A stretch of DNA of 64,000 nucleotides from NCBI RefSeq assembly GCF_001598235.1, contig NZ_BCYO01000018.1, positions 1 through 64,000 of the forward strand. The letters run 5' to 3'. How positions within the stretch are numbered: the stretch's first letter is position 1; each line of letters starts with the position of its first letter. The notes beneath the pieces were generated by a model. The model was given only the letters and a program-made list of their open reading frames with translations. It searched no databases and was not told where the DNA came from. This stretch comes from Polaromonas jejuensis NBRC 106434. Lineage in GTDB: Bacteria; Pseudomonadota; Gammaproteobacteria; Burkholderiales; Burkholderiaceae_C. The position numbers were made by a program, and so were the translations under genes. Positions 35,135 through 43,575 of the stretch are shown piece by piece.

Positions 35135-35733
35135 GCGATTTCCAGGGATCCAAAAGGTGAGGAAAAAACGGAGGTTGAAGACGATGCAGCGTCGGGGCCA
35201 GCGGCCCTCAGTGGAACATCGCCGGCCAGGGACTGCAGCAGGGCCAGGCCCAGCGGCCATTCGCCATGGCCCGACTCGATGTTGATGTGGCCGGCGTCCT
35301 GCATGCGCACGAACTCGCTGCCCCAGGCGCGGGCATAGGCGCCCGCCAGGCGCACCGGGCAGAAAGGGTCGTTGCTGCTGGCCACCAGCACGTTGCGGTA
35401 AGGCAGCTTCTGGTAAGGCACGGGCGCGAAGTCGCTCAGCACGGCGCGGCGTTCCGGGTCGGCCGGGGCCACCAGCAGGGCGCCCTGAATCCGCGCGGCC
35501 GCCTCAGGCGGCAAATGCGTGGTGGCAATGCAGCCCAGGCTGTGCGCCACCACCACCACCGGTTCGCCTTGCTGCAGGATGGTGCGGGCGATGGTGGACA
35601 CCCAGGCCTTGCGGCTGGGGGTGATCCAGTCGTCTTGCTGCACGCGCACGGCGCCGCTCAGGCGCTCGGTCCACAGGCTTTGCCAGTGGCCGGGGCCGGA
35701 GTCGCGCCAGCCGGGAACAATGATGAAGCGCAA
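35131..35733 (-). CDS. RBBP9/YdeN-family alpha/beta hydrolase
   Basis: A 200-residue serine hydrolase-like protein. The family start FIIVPGWRDSGPGHWQSLWT, nucleophile elbow VVAHSLGCIA (about residue 65), Asp in NDPFCPV and His in DAGHINIESGHGEWP make the triad. The C-terminal ~20 residues are Ser-rich. Its stop overlaps the sbp start, so it is cotranscribed with the sulfate importer; a role in sulfur ester use is a guess. Substrate unknown. Confidence 0.87.
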   Translation of the reverse strand: MRFIIVPGWRDSGPGHWQSLWTERLSGAVRVQQDDWITPSRKAWVSTIARTILQQGEPVVVVAHSLGCIATTHLPPEAAARIQGALLVAPADPERRAVLSDFAPVPYQKLPYRNVLVASSNDPFCPVRLAGAYARAWGSEFVRMQDAGHINIESGHGEWPLGLALLQSLAGDVPLRAAGPDAASSSTSVFSSPFGSLEIA

Positions 35734-35810
35734 AATGGTGGTCCTCAGCGAGTTTCAAGCAAGTGAGCCACGCCATGCTCCATTGCGACCAACGGCAGTG
35801 CCGTTTGCAA

Positions 35811-35901
35811 GCCGGGGCCGCGGAACCGGCTTTGCCGGGCCGCAGGCGCAGCGGCCCCCTCGGGGGGCAGCGCATTACGCGAAGCGAAAAGCGTGGGGGC
35901 C
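35811..35901. repeat. GC-rich dispersed repeat, intergenic copy
   Basis: Contains GCCGCGGAACCGGCTTTGCC, which is the reverse complement of part of the copy at 7429-7513. It continues with GCGGCCCCCTCGGGGGGCAG and ends AAAGCGTGGGGGCC, like the copies in hrpA and cysW. It lies just beyond the peroxiredoxin stop. Confidence 0.7.
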
Positions 35902-35903
35902 AT

Positions 35904-36554
35904 TTACTTGTTCGGCTGGGGCGTGATGCGCAGGTAAGGCTTGACGGCCTTGAAACCCTTGGGAAAGCGCTGGGCGAGTTCGGCCGGGTCCTGCAGGCTG
36001 GGCACGATGATCACGTCGTCGCCGTCTTTCCAGTTCACGGGCGTCGCCACCTTGTAGCCGTCGGTCAGCTGCAGCGAGTCGATCACGCGCAGGATCTCGT
36101 CGAAGTTGCGGCCGGTGCTGGCGGGGTAGGTAAAGGTGGTGCGGATGACCTTGTTCGGGTCGATGATGAAGACGCTGCGCACCGTGGCCGTGGCGCCGGT
36201 GCTCAAGGCGTTCGGGTGAATCATGTCGTACAGGTCGGCCACCTTGCGGTCGGCATCGGCCAGGATGGGGAAATTCACCGTGGTGTTTTGCGTTTCGTTG
36301 ATGTCATTGACCCACTTGCCGTGCGACTCCAGCGGGTCCACGCTGATGGCAATGGGCTTGACATGGCGCTTGGCAAACTCGCCGCCCAGCGCCGCGGTTT
36401 TGCCCAGCTCGGTGGTGCAAACCGGCGTGAAATCAGCGGGGTGGGAAAACAGCACGACCCAGGAGTCACCTGCCCACTGGTGAAAGGAAATCTTGCCTGC
36501 GGTGGAGTACTGGGTGAAGTCGGGGGCAATGTCGCCGAGTCTGAGAGTCGCCAT
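35904..36554 (-). CDS. 1-Cys peroxiredoxin (Prx6 type)
   Basis: A 216-residue peroxidase. The peroxidatic Cys46 sits in HPADFTPVCTTELGK, the hallmark of the Prx6 subfamily. The C-terminal domain (DGYKVATPVNWKDGDDVIIV) is the Prx6 arm. It reduces H2O2 or alkyl hydroperoxides using an external thiol. The ATG at 36554 was chosen as the family start MATLRLGDIAPDF; the upstream extension is not conserved-looking. Sulfur uptake genes lie downstream, but no co-transcription is implied because a repeat intervenes. Confidence 0.94.
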   Translation of the reverse strand: MATLRLGDIAPDFTQYSTAGKISFHQWAGDSWVVLFSHPADFTPVCTTELGKTAALGGEFAKRHVKPIAISVDPLESHGKWVNDINETQNTTVNFPILADADRKVADLYDMIHPNALSTGATATVRSVFIIDPNKVIRTTFTYPASTGRNFDEILRVIDSLQLTDGYKVATPVNWKDGDDVIIVPSLQDPAELAQRFPKGFKAVKPYLRITPQPNK

Positions 36555-36869
36555 GCTGTGTTCCTTTGAGTTGTTTGGAGCCATGCATTGTGGGGAGCCG
36601 GCGTTAAAACTCAAAAGAATATATCGCTCTTAATTTATGGCGCTAATTGAATATGCGGGGTAAAAGGGCCTGGGCAGGATGTCGCTCCGCCCCTTGCTTG
36701 TGCCGGCCATCACGCCAGAGCGGGCCCAGGCATCGCTCTGTTTTTGATAGCTTCCTGCGCTTATCCTTCAAGGGCTTGAGGCATATTTTCATAAAAATAC
36801 GGCACCTTGGGCTGCTCAAACAAGCCCCCAAGGTATTTGCAATGCCAGGACTCAGCGCAATGCCGGGAC
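36555..36869. other. Intergenic region with short ATAGCT-type repeat
   Basis: No gene seen. Bases 36741-36789 hold TTTTTGATAGCTTCCTGCGC followed by AAGGGCTTGAGGCATATTTT, one of the clearest copies of the short repeat. A near-duplicate ATGCCAGGACTCAGCGCA / ATGCCGGGACTCAGGATG pair (36841-36880) sits at the end of the LysR gene. Confidence 0.6.
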
Positions 36870-37787
36870 TCAGGATGCGTGATCGACCAGTTGCTCGCCC
36901 CGCATGTGCTTGCCCAGAAAGTCCAGAAAGCTGCGCACCGCCGGCACCTGCCCGCGGCGCGAGGGAAACACGGCGTGGGCCACGCCCGGCTTGGGCGCCC
37001 AGCCGGGCAGCACGGGCACCAGCAGCTGGGCCTGCTGCTCGGCGGCGCTGAGCGAGTCGGGCAAGAAGCCCATGCCTGTGCCGGCCAACATCGCCAGCTT
37101 CAGCGTCTGCAGGTCGTCGGCCACATAGCGTGGCTGGTGCTGCAACAAAAATTCCTGGCCGCCGGGCCCGACCAGGGACCAGGACGAACGGCCATCCACC
37201 CATGACATGGCCACGGTGTCCAGCCGCGCCAGGTCTTCAAGCTTTTCAGGCCGGCCCTGGCGGGCCAGCAGCGCCGGGCTGGCCAGCAGGTGGCTGCCGC
37301 CAGAACCGAGGTTTTTGACCACCAGACTGCCGCTGTCGTCCAGCGTGGGCCGCACCCGCAGCGCGATGTCTATGCCCTCTTCCACCAGGTCCACCACCCG
37401 GTTGGTCACCCGCATGTCGACCTTGACATGGGGATAGAGCGCCATGTAGCGGGGAATCAGGTAACCCAGCGTGCTTTGCGCCAGGGTCACCGGGCAGGTG
37501 ATGCGCAGCGTGCCGCGTGGCTCCACCTGCATCTGCGCCACCGCTTCCGCAGCGGCCAGGGCTTCATCGCGCATGGCGCTGCAGTGGCGCAGGTAAATCT
37601 CACCGACCTCCGTCAGCGACAGCTTGCGCGTGGTGCGCTGCAGCAGCCGCACCCCCAGCCGCTCTTCCAGCTCGGCGACACGGCGCGACAGGCGCGATTT
37701 GGGCAGGCCCAGCGAGCGCCCGGCGGCGGCAAAACCGCCCCGCTCCACCACCTCGGCGAAGTACAGCATGTCGTTCAAGTCTTGCAC
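36870..37787 (-). CDS. LysR-type regulator, divergent from azoR
   Basis: A 305-residue LysR-type regulator. The helix-turn-helix (residues 2-60) reads FAEVVERGGFAAAGRSLGLP. The effector domain is of the CrgA/AaeR-like group that often controls quinone or azo reductases, with RGTLRITCPVTLAQSTLGYL. It is transcribed away from azoR with 158 bases between, so it most likely controls azoR and itself. Inducer unknown; quinones or electrophiles are plausible. Confidence 0.9.
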   Translation of the reverse strand: MQDLNDMLYFAEVVERGGFAAAGRSLGLPKSRLSRRVAELEERLGVRLLQRTTRKLSLTEVGEIYLRHCSAMRDEALAAAEAVAQMQVEPRGTLRITCPVTLAQSTLGYLIPRYMALYPHVKVDMRVTNRVVDLVEEGIDIALRVRPTLDDSGSLVVKNLGSGGSHLLASPALLARQGRPEKLEDLARLDTVAMSWVDGRSSWSLVGPGGQEFLLQHQPRYVADDLQTLKLAMLAGTGMGFLPDSLSAAEQQAQLLVPVLPGWAPKPGVAHAVFPSRRGQVPAVRSFLDFLGKHMRGEQLVDHAS

Positions 37788-37820
37788 GGAGCCTCCAAAA
37801 TCATGGCAACTGTCTCACTC

Positions 37821-37834
37821 ATAGAACAATCTAT
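37821..37834. promoter_or_regulatory. Candidate LysR operator between regulator and azoR
   Basis: ATAGA-ACAA-TCTAT, a perfect 5-bp dyad with the T-N11-A shape of LysR boxes; a second half-site CAATCTAT lies near 37876. Confidence 0.45.
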
Positions 37835-37945
37835 CGCGATTTTACGGACTTATCAATCAATCGACTCACCCGCACAATCTATCCCATGGCTGCGATTCAT
37901 GGTGAACACGGCCAAACAACCTGATTCACAACTTAAGGAACTCAC

Positions 37946-38596
37946 ATGAACAAGCTTCTTCACATCGACTCCAGCATTCTTGGCGGCAACTCGGTTTCGC
38001 GCCAGCTCACGGCCCAGATCGTCGCCTCATGGCGCGCCGCCAAACCCGACACCGAAATCAGCTACCTGGACCTGGCCGCCGACACCCCCAGCCACCTCTC
38101 GGCGGAGTCCCTGGGTTTTCGTGCACCGGCCGGCGCAGAACTCAGCGAAGAGCAAAAGCGCGAAAACGCCATTTCCGAAGCCCTGGTGTCCCAGTTCATG
38201 GCTTCTGACGTGATCGTGGTCGGCGCACCGCTGTACAACTTCGCCATCCCCAGTCAGCTGAAAGCCTGGATTGACCGCGTGGCACAGGTCGGCCGCACCT
38301 TCAAATACACCGAAAAAGGCCCCGTGGGCCTGGCCGGCGGCAAGACCGTCATCGTGGCTTCCACCCGCGGCGGTGTCTACTCGACCAGCGATGCCGGCAA
38401 TGCCATGGAACACCAGGAAAGCTACCTGAAGACCGTCTTCGGTTTCTTCGGCATCACCGACGTGCGCTTTGTGCGCGCCGAAGGCCTGGCCATGGGCGAA
38501 GCCGCCAAAACCGCAGCCCTGGCAGCCGCCGAAGTTGAAATCACGGCCCAGACCCAGACCGCTGCCAACCAGCCTCAAGCTGCCCTGGCAGCCTGA
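37946..38596 (+). CDS. azoR: FMN-dependent NADH-azoreductase
   Basis: A 216-residue flavodoxin-fold quinone/azo reductase. The FMN phosphate loop [17 protein letters not shown] and the block [20 protein letters not shown] with [11 protein letters not shown] are diagnostic of AzoR. AAGGA stands seven bases before the ATG. It reduces quinones and azo compounds by two-electron transfer. Expression is probably governed by the divergent LysR regulator. A strong bidirectional terminator follows. Confidence 0.94.
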   Translation: MNKLLHIDSSILGGNSVSRQLTAQIVASWRAAKPDTEISYLDLAADTPSHLSAESLGFRAPAGAELSEEQKRENAISEALVSQFMASDVIVVGAPLYNFAIPSQLKAWIDRVAQVGRTFKYTEKGPVGLAGGKTVIVASTRGGVYSTSDAGNAMEHQESYLKTVFGFFGITDVRFVRAEGLAMGEAAKTAALAAAEVEITAQTQTAANQPQAALAA

Positions 38597-38631
38597 GAGA
38601 AGGAGCAGCAGGCTTCACAGCCTGCGCCCAT

Positions 38632-38661
38632 AAAAAAAGCCCGCAACCGCGGGCTTTTTTT
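38632..38661. terminator. Bidirectional terminator between azoR and the FMN reductase gene
   Basis: A-run, GCCCGC, AACC loop, GCGGGC, T-run of seven. It serves the two convergent genes on either side. Confidence 0.92.
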
Positions 38662-38694
38662 GCGTGATCGAGCGAGCCTGCCAATGGGCTCCCA

Positions 38695-39246
38695 TTAACC
38701 CACGTGCGTTTTCACCCAGTTCACGTACTGGTCCACCCAGCCCTGCAAAAACTTCTTGATGCCATCCCCAGCGCTGCCGTCCGGATTGAAAACCCCCTCT
38801 TTGGCCTGAATAAAAGCCTCTGGCTGGCCCAGTGCCGGCACATCGAGGTAAGCCAGTATGTTGCGCAGGTGCTGCTGGGCCAGTGCCGTGCCAATGGCGC
38901 CGACGGAGATGCCGATCACCCCCGCGGGCTTGCCCGCCCATGCGTTCTGGCCGTAGGGGCGAGAAGCATGGTCAATGGCATTTTTCAGCACGCCGGGAAG
39001 CGAGCGGTTGTATTCGGGCGTGATAAACAACAAACCCTGCGCCGCCGCGATCTCGCCCTTGAGGCGCTTCACCTGCTCGGAAGGGTTGCCGTCATCGTCC
39101 TGGTTGTACAGCGGCAAGTCGTCAATACGCACATGGGTAAAGCTGAATTCGGCCGGAAACAGCTTTTCAAGTGCTTTGCCGAGCTTTTTGTTGAAGGAAT
39201 CCTTGCGAAGACTGCCAACGACGACAGCGATGTTGTATCGGGCCAT
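38695..39246 (-). CDS. NADPH-dependent FMN reductase (ChrR/YieF-like)
   Basis: A 183-residue flavodoxin-fold oxidoreductase. The FMN-binding loop VVGSLRKDSFNKKL and the block PEYNRSLPGVLKNAIDHASR identify the NADPH-dependent FMN reductase family that includes quinone and chromate reductases. It faces azoR across a shared terminator, so the pair is a small quinone/electrophile-defence cluster. Confidence 0.92.
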   Translation of the reverse strand: MARYNIAVVVGSLRKDSFNKKLGKALEKLFPAEFSFTHVRIDDLPLYNQDDDGNPSEQVKRLKGEIAAAQGLLFITPEYNRSLPGVLKNAIDHASRPYGQNAWAGKPAGVIGISVGAIGTALAQQHLRNILAYLDVPALGQPEAFIQAKEGVFNPDGSAGDGIKKFLQGWVDQYVNWVKTHVG

Positions 39247-39452
39247 GAAATTCTCCAGAAGGTGATCAAAAAAACGATCAGGGAATTGATGAAGGAAACG
39301 GAGCGCCCATTATGCAGAGCCCCTTGAAACCGTGCCAAACTTTTACCAGCGCACAAAAAACACCCGCATACAGGGCCTGGTAGGCGCAACGGGTGCTCAG
39401 CCACTAACACCGGGCCCGACAGCCGGGGCCAGCTCGACCTGTCTGTCGCTCC

Positions 39453-39501
39453 TTTTTTGATAGCTTCTTGCGCCCGATACATGCGGGCTACGGCCATTTT
39501 T
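39453..39501. repeat. Short ATAGCT-type dispersed repeat
   Basis: TTTTTTGATAGCTTCTTGCG, variable loop, GCGGGCTACGGCCATTTTT. It lies between the FMN reductase gene and slyX. Confidence 0.6.
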
Positions 39502-39540
39502 CCTTCTAGATCCTGGGTTCTGCAAAGCCATTTGGCCCGG

Positions 39541-39759
39541 TCAATAATGCGGCGGCAAGTCGTCGCCTGGCCTGGCCAGCGCGCCAGTCCCCGCGTCCGG
39601 AATCTGCTGCCTAAGCTGACCGACCTCACGAACCAGCCTGTCGATTTGCTGCTGCTGGCGGATGATCACCTGGTTGAGCTGGTCCACCAGGTCTTCGGTG
39701 AAGCTGGCCTTGATTTCCAGATCGGTCAGGCGCTGTTCGGTATCGTTCAAATGTTCCAT
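39541..39759 (-). CDS. slyX: SlyX family protein
   Basis: A 72-residue, almost wholly helical coiled-coil protein. The pattern QRLTDLEIKASFTEDLVDQL and VIIRQQQQIDRLVREVGQLR, then a C-terminal PPHY, is the SlyX family, a small cytosolic protein of unknown function. The ATG at 39759 (MEHLND) fits the family better than the upstream in-frame start. Confidence 0.9.
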   Translation of the reverse strand: MEHLNDTEQRLTDLEIKASFTEDLVDQLNQVIIRQQQQIDRLVREVGQLRQQIPDAGTGALARPGDDLPPHY

Positions 39760-39844
39760 GTCCCTATTGGACACGATTGAACAAGGAGCAGGCCTGGCGC
39801 TGGGGCAGCACACGATTCAGGACTGAAGCAAGTCGATTGTTCCG

Positions 39845-40855
39845 TTATCCCTCAAAGGCGGGGATGCCATCGCCGACAAGAAGGGACAGTTGCCGGCGCG
39901 TGGGCAGGCCGTCGGAATCGCCGGGAAACTGGACCACCCGCGCGCCTATGGCGTTGCCCCTGGCCACGGCAGCGGCCAAGGGCAAGCCCTCGAGCAGAGC
40001 GCTAATCACCCCCGCCGCGAAACCATCTCCCGCCCCCACGGTATCGACCACCTGGGCCACGGCGGCTGCCGCCACGGTGCCATGACGGCCCGCACGGTCG
40101 GCGAAGTAAGCGCCCTGCGGGCCAAGCTTGACGACCACCTGCTGCGCCCCCAGGGCAAGGTAAAAGTCGGCGATGCCTTCGGCACTGTCGCGCCCCGTCA
40201 GCAACCGCCCTTCGGCCAGGCCAGGCAGCACGGTGCCGGCGGTCTCGGCGGCGAGGGCGTTCAGGCACTCGACCATCTCGGACTGGGAGGGCCACAGGCG
40301 CGGCCGCAGATTGGGATCGAAGGAGATGGAGGCGCCGGCCGCGCGGGCCTGCCTGGCCAGCGTGAAGACCAGTTCGCGGGTGGCCGCCGACAGGGCCGGC
40401 GTGATGCCGGTGAGGTGCAGGTGACGGGCTGGAAAGCCGCCGCCCGCCTCCGCGCTGGGCAAATCCGCCAGGCCCAGATGGCTGGCGGCGGAGCCGCGCC
40501 TGAAATACTCGACCTGCGGATCGCTGCCGTCCGCGCTGCGGGTCTTCAGCATGAAGCCGGTGGGGTGCAGCTCGTCCATCGCCACATGGCGGCAGTCAAT
40601 GCCCTCGCGTGCCATCTCGTCAAGAAGAAACTGCCCGAATGAATCCTTGCCGACACGGCTGATGTAGCCCACGCGCAGGTCCAGCCGGGCCAGTCCGGTC
40701 GCCACATTGAGTTCGGCCCCCGCCGTGACGCGGTGGTAGTCGGCCACTGTGGACAGCGCGCCGGGCCGCGTGGCGGCAAACAGGGCCATGGGCTCACCCA
40801 CGGTGAGCACGTCGAAGGCTGGGATAAAGGTAGAGGTAAAGGGCTTCATGCTCAC
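39845..40855 (-). CDS. kdgK: 2-keto-3-deoxygluconate kinase
   Basis: A 336-residue PfkB-family kinase that phosphorylates 2-keto-3-deoxygluconate to KDPG. The N-terminal DVLTVGEPMALF and the C-terminal catalytic DTVGAGDGFAAG (base Asp in GAGD) are present. The GTG at 40855 overlaps the uxaA stop (GTGA); ATG 40849 is an alternative start. It is the last gene of the sugar-acid operon and completes hexuronate breakdown. A KDPG aldolase gene is not in the window. Confidence 0.9.
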   Translation of the reverse strand: MSMKPFTSTFIPAFDVLTVGEPMALFAATRPGALSTVADYHRVTAGAELNVATGLARLDLRVGYISRVGKDSFGQFLLDEMAREGIDCRHVAMDELHPTGFMLKTRSADGSDPQVEYFRRGSAASHLGLADLPSAEAGGGFPARHLHLTGITPALSAATRELVFTLARQARAAGASISFDPNLRPRLWPSQSEMVECLNALAAETAGTVLPGLAEGRLLTGRDSAEGIADFYLALGAQQVVVKLGPQGAYFADRAGRHGTVAAAAVAQVVDTVGAGDGFAAGVISALLEGLPLAAAVARGNAIGARVVQFPGDSDGLPTRRQLSLLVGDGIPAFEG

Positions 40856-42387
40856 ATCACCGCCCCAAGCTGCCAGGGCAGGAACTCGTTGTCGCCCAGG
40901 CCGTTCTGCTCGCTTTTGCTGGCGGCGCCGGAGGCCGTCGCAATCATCAAATGAAACAGCGCTTCGCCGGCCTCGGCAATGCTGCTGCTACCGTCCACGA
41001 TGCCGCCGCAGTCGAAGTCCATGTCCAGCTGCATGCGCTGGAACATCGGCGTGTTGGTGGCAAGCTTCAGGGACGGTGTGGGTTTGCAGCCATAGGTGGA
41101 ACCGCGCCCGGTGGTGAAGCAGATCAGGTTGGCGCCGCCAGCGACCTGGCCCGTGGCCGACACCGGGTCGTAGCCCGGCGTGTCCATGAACACCAGGCCT
41201 TGCGCGCGCACCGGCTCGGCGTACTCGAGCACGTCCATCAGGCCGCTGCTGCCGGCCTTGGCCACGGCACCCAGCGACTTTTCCAGGATGGTGGTGATGC
41301 CGCCCGCCTTGTTGCCCGGTGATGGGTTGTTGTTCAGGTCGCCGCCGTGCAGCGCGGCATAGCGCTCCCACCATTGCAGGCGCTGCATCAGCTTGTCGGC
41401 CACGGCGGGCGACACGGCGCGGTGGGTCAGCAAATGCTCGGCCCCGTAGATCTCCGGCGTTTCCGACAGGATGGCGGTGCCGCCGTGGCGCACCAGCAAA
41501 TCCACCGCCGCGCCCAGCGCCGGGTTGGCGCTGATGCCGGAGTAGCCGTCCGAGCCGCCGCACTGCAGGCCCACGACCAGGTGGCGCAAGGGCACCGGAA
41601 CGCGCCGCGCCTGGTTGGCGCTTGCCAGCATGCCCTGCAGCAAGGTCTTGCCCTGCTCTATGGTTTCGCGCGTGCCGCCCTGCTCCTGGATGGTCAGCGT
41701 GGCGAACAGCCCCGGTTCGCGGGCGCGCAGGGTTTCGACCAGCGGCGCGATCTGGTTGACCTCGCAGCCCAGGCCGATGATCAGCACGCCGGCAAAGTTG
41801 GGATGGTCGGCATAGCCGCGCAGGGTGCGCTGCAGCAGCTCCAGCCCTTCGCCATTGCCGCCCATGCCGCAGCCGCTGCCGTGGGTAATCGCCACCACGC
41901 CGTCCACGTTGGGAAACTCGGCCAGCGCATCGCCGCGGAAGGCATCAGCGATATGGCGGCAAACGGTCGCCGAGCAGTTCACGCTGGAGATCACCCCCAG
42001 GTAGTTGCGTGTGGCCACACGCCCGTCCGGGCGCACAAAGCCCTGAAAACTCAGCGACGCATCCGGCGCAGGCTGGGGCCGAAAGGCCGCGCCGACCGCC
42101 AAGTCACCCCCCGACGAGACCATGCCAACGTTATGCACATGAACATGGTCCCCTGCCGCGATGTCGGTGCTGGCCACGCCTATGGGCTGGCCGTACTTGC
42201 GCACGACGGAGCCCGCGGCGATGGCCTGCAGCGCCAGCTTGTGGCCCGAGGGAATCGTTTGCTGGATACCCAGGGAGACCGCGCCCACCGTTATTTGCGT
42301 GCCGGCCTCGAGGGTTTGACGCGCCACCGCGACGTTGTCATCGGCGGACAGTTGGATGGCGGACGGCGTTGGCAAGGAAGAAGTCAT
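40852..42387 (-). CDS. uxaA: Altronate dehydratase
   Basis: A 511-residue UxaA-family enzyme, D-altronate to 2-keto-3-deoxygluconate. An N-terminal SAF domain (about residues 10-100, with AGDHVHVHNVGM) precedes the UxaA catalytic domain with THGSGCGMGGNGEGLELLQR and GLQCGGSDGYSGISANPALG. The same fold covers galactarate dehydratase; the neighbouring uxaB points to altronate. It is followed by kdgK with a 4-base overlap. Confidence 0.92.
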   Translation of the reverse strand: MTSSLPTPSAIQLSADDNVAVARQTLEAGTQITVGAVSLGIQQTIPSGHKLALQAIAAGSVVRKYGQPIGVASTDIAAGDHVHVHNVGMVSSGGDLAVGAAFRPQPAPDASLSFQGFVRPDGRVATRNYLGVISSVNCSATVCRHIADAFRGDALAEFPNVDGVVAITHGSGCGMGGNGEGLELLQRTLRGYADHPNFAGVLIIGLGCEVNQIAPLVETLRAREPGLFATLTIQEQGGTRETIEQGKTLLQGMLASANQARRVPVPLRHLVVGLQCGGSDGYSGISANPALGAAVDLLVRHGGTAILSETPEIYGAEHLLTHRAVSPAVADKLMQRLQWWERYAALHGGDLNNNPSPGNKAGGITTILEKSLGAVAKAGSSGLMDVLEYAEPVRAQGLVFMDTPGYDPVSATGQVAGGANLICFTTGRGSTYGCKPTPSLKLATNTPMFQRMQLDMDFDCGGIVDGSSSIAEAGEALFHLMIATASGAASKSEQNGLGDNEFLPWQLGAVM

Positions 42388-42424
42388 GGCAAAAGAATGA
42401 ATAAATGAAAAACTCCGGCCGGGC

Positions 42425-43570
42425 TCAGGCGGCCGTCAGCGCGGCCCGCAGGCGAGGCTGTGCAAGCTCAAGCCCGCGCTCCTGCGCAAGGGCCAGCACG
42501 GGGCCCAGGCGGCGCTGCTTTTTCTGCGCATGGTTTTGCGCGATGTCGGCGATGCGATGGTTCAGGAAGGGGTTTTCAAATCGCTCGCGCAGCTGCACCA
42601 GGTACAACTCGGCGTCGGCGCGCTGGCCCAGCGACTCGAAGACCGGCACGATCTCCTCGGCCCACAGGGCTTCCAGTTCGGCGCGCTGCACCGCATCGGC
42701 CATGGCCTCGCGCACGGTCTGCCCGGCCGGCCGGCCCAGCGCTTGCCAGCGTTCGGCCAGGTAGGTGTGGCCGGCATTCAGCAAAAACAGCTTGAGGCGT
42801 TCATGGTGGGCCAGATCGTCGGTCAGCACGATGGCCGGATGGCTGCACGGCAGCAGCAGCCCGGCCTGGCGCTCTATGGCCCACAGCGCATAGGGCTCGG
42901 CGACCGCGCCCACGGGCTGCAGCGCTTCCGAAACGATGCGGTCGACCAGTGAATTGGCCCAGACGCAATGCGCTTGCAGCCAGTGCGCGAAGGCCTCGGC
43001 AAGGCCCCAGCGCCGCGCCAGCGAAATGACCAGGTCACGCAGCACATCGCCATTGCGCTCTATCAGTTCGCAGGGCAGCAGGGTCAGCGGCGCGTCGGGG
43101 CGCTGCTGCCAGCGGCCATGCAGCAACACCAGCAGCTTGGCCGGGAAACTGGCCGGCGCCGCGTGGCCAGGCGCCAGCAGCGCAGCGCCTTCGGCCTCAT
43201 CGGCCTCGTCGAGCTGGTAACCACGGTCGGCGGTGTTGGAGACAATGACCTGCACATCCTGCGCGACGGCCTGGCGCAGTTGCGGCCAGTGCGTGCCGGC
43301 CTGCAGCGCCTCGCGCACCGCCGTGCATTGCACGGTCCGGTCCATGCGTTCGCCGGCCGCCAGCCCGCGTATGCGCACCGGGTAGCCGGCGCCCCCGGCC
43401 AGCGCCGCGACGCGGGCCGTACTGTCGGGGCTGCTCGTGCTCTGCACCACGGTGATGCCGCCCAGGGCCGCACCGGCGCCGCCCTCATGGGCCAGCGCCT
43501 CGGAGACAAACAGGTCGACATGAGCCTGCAGAAAACGGCTGGTGCCAAACTGGAGTATGGGCTGGGACAT
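42425..43570 (-). CDS. uxaB: Tagaturonate reductase-like mannitol dehydrogenase family protein
   Basis: A 381-residue enzyme of the polyol/hexuronate long-chain dehydrogenase family. The N-terminal ILQFGTSRFLQAHVDLFVSE, the segment VIVSNTADRGYQL, and the catalytic-region KLFLLNAGHTYLAERW are as in UxaB. It would reduce D-tagaturonate to D-altronate. The ATG at 43570 (MSQPILQFG) was preferred over a TTG three codons upstream. It is shorter than E. coli UxaB (about 480), as in many non-enteric homologues. Confidence 0.85.
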   Translation of the reverse strand: MSQPILQFGTSRFLQAHVDLFVSEALAHEGGAGAALGGITVVQSTSSPDSTARVAALAGGAGYPVRIRGLAAGERMDRTVQCTAVREALQAGTHWPQLRQAVAQDVQVIVSNTADRGYQLDEADEAEGAALLAPGHAAPASFPAKLLVLLHGRWQQRPDAPLTLLPCELIERNGDVLRDLVISLARRWGLAEAFAHWLQAHCVWANSLVDRIVSEALQPVGAVAEPYALWAIERQAGLLLPCSHPAIVLTDDLAHHERLKLFLLNAGHTYLAERWQALGRPAGQTVREAMADAVQRAELEALWAEEIVPVFESLGQRADAELYLVQLRERFENPFLNHRIADIAQNHAQKKQRRLGPVLALAQERGLELAQPRLRAALTAA

Positions 43571-43575
43571 GGTGC

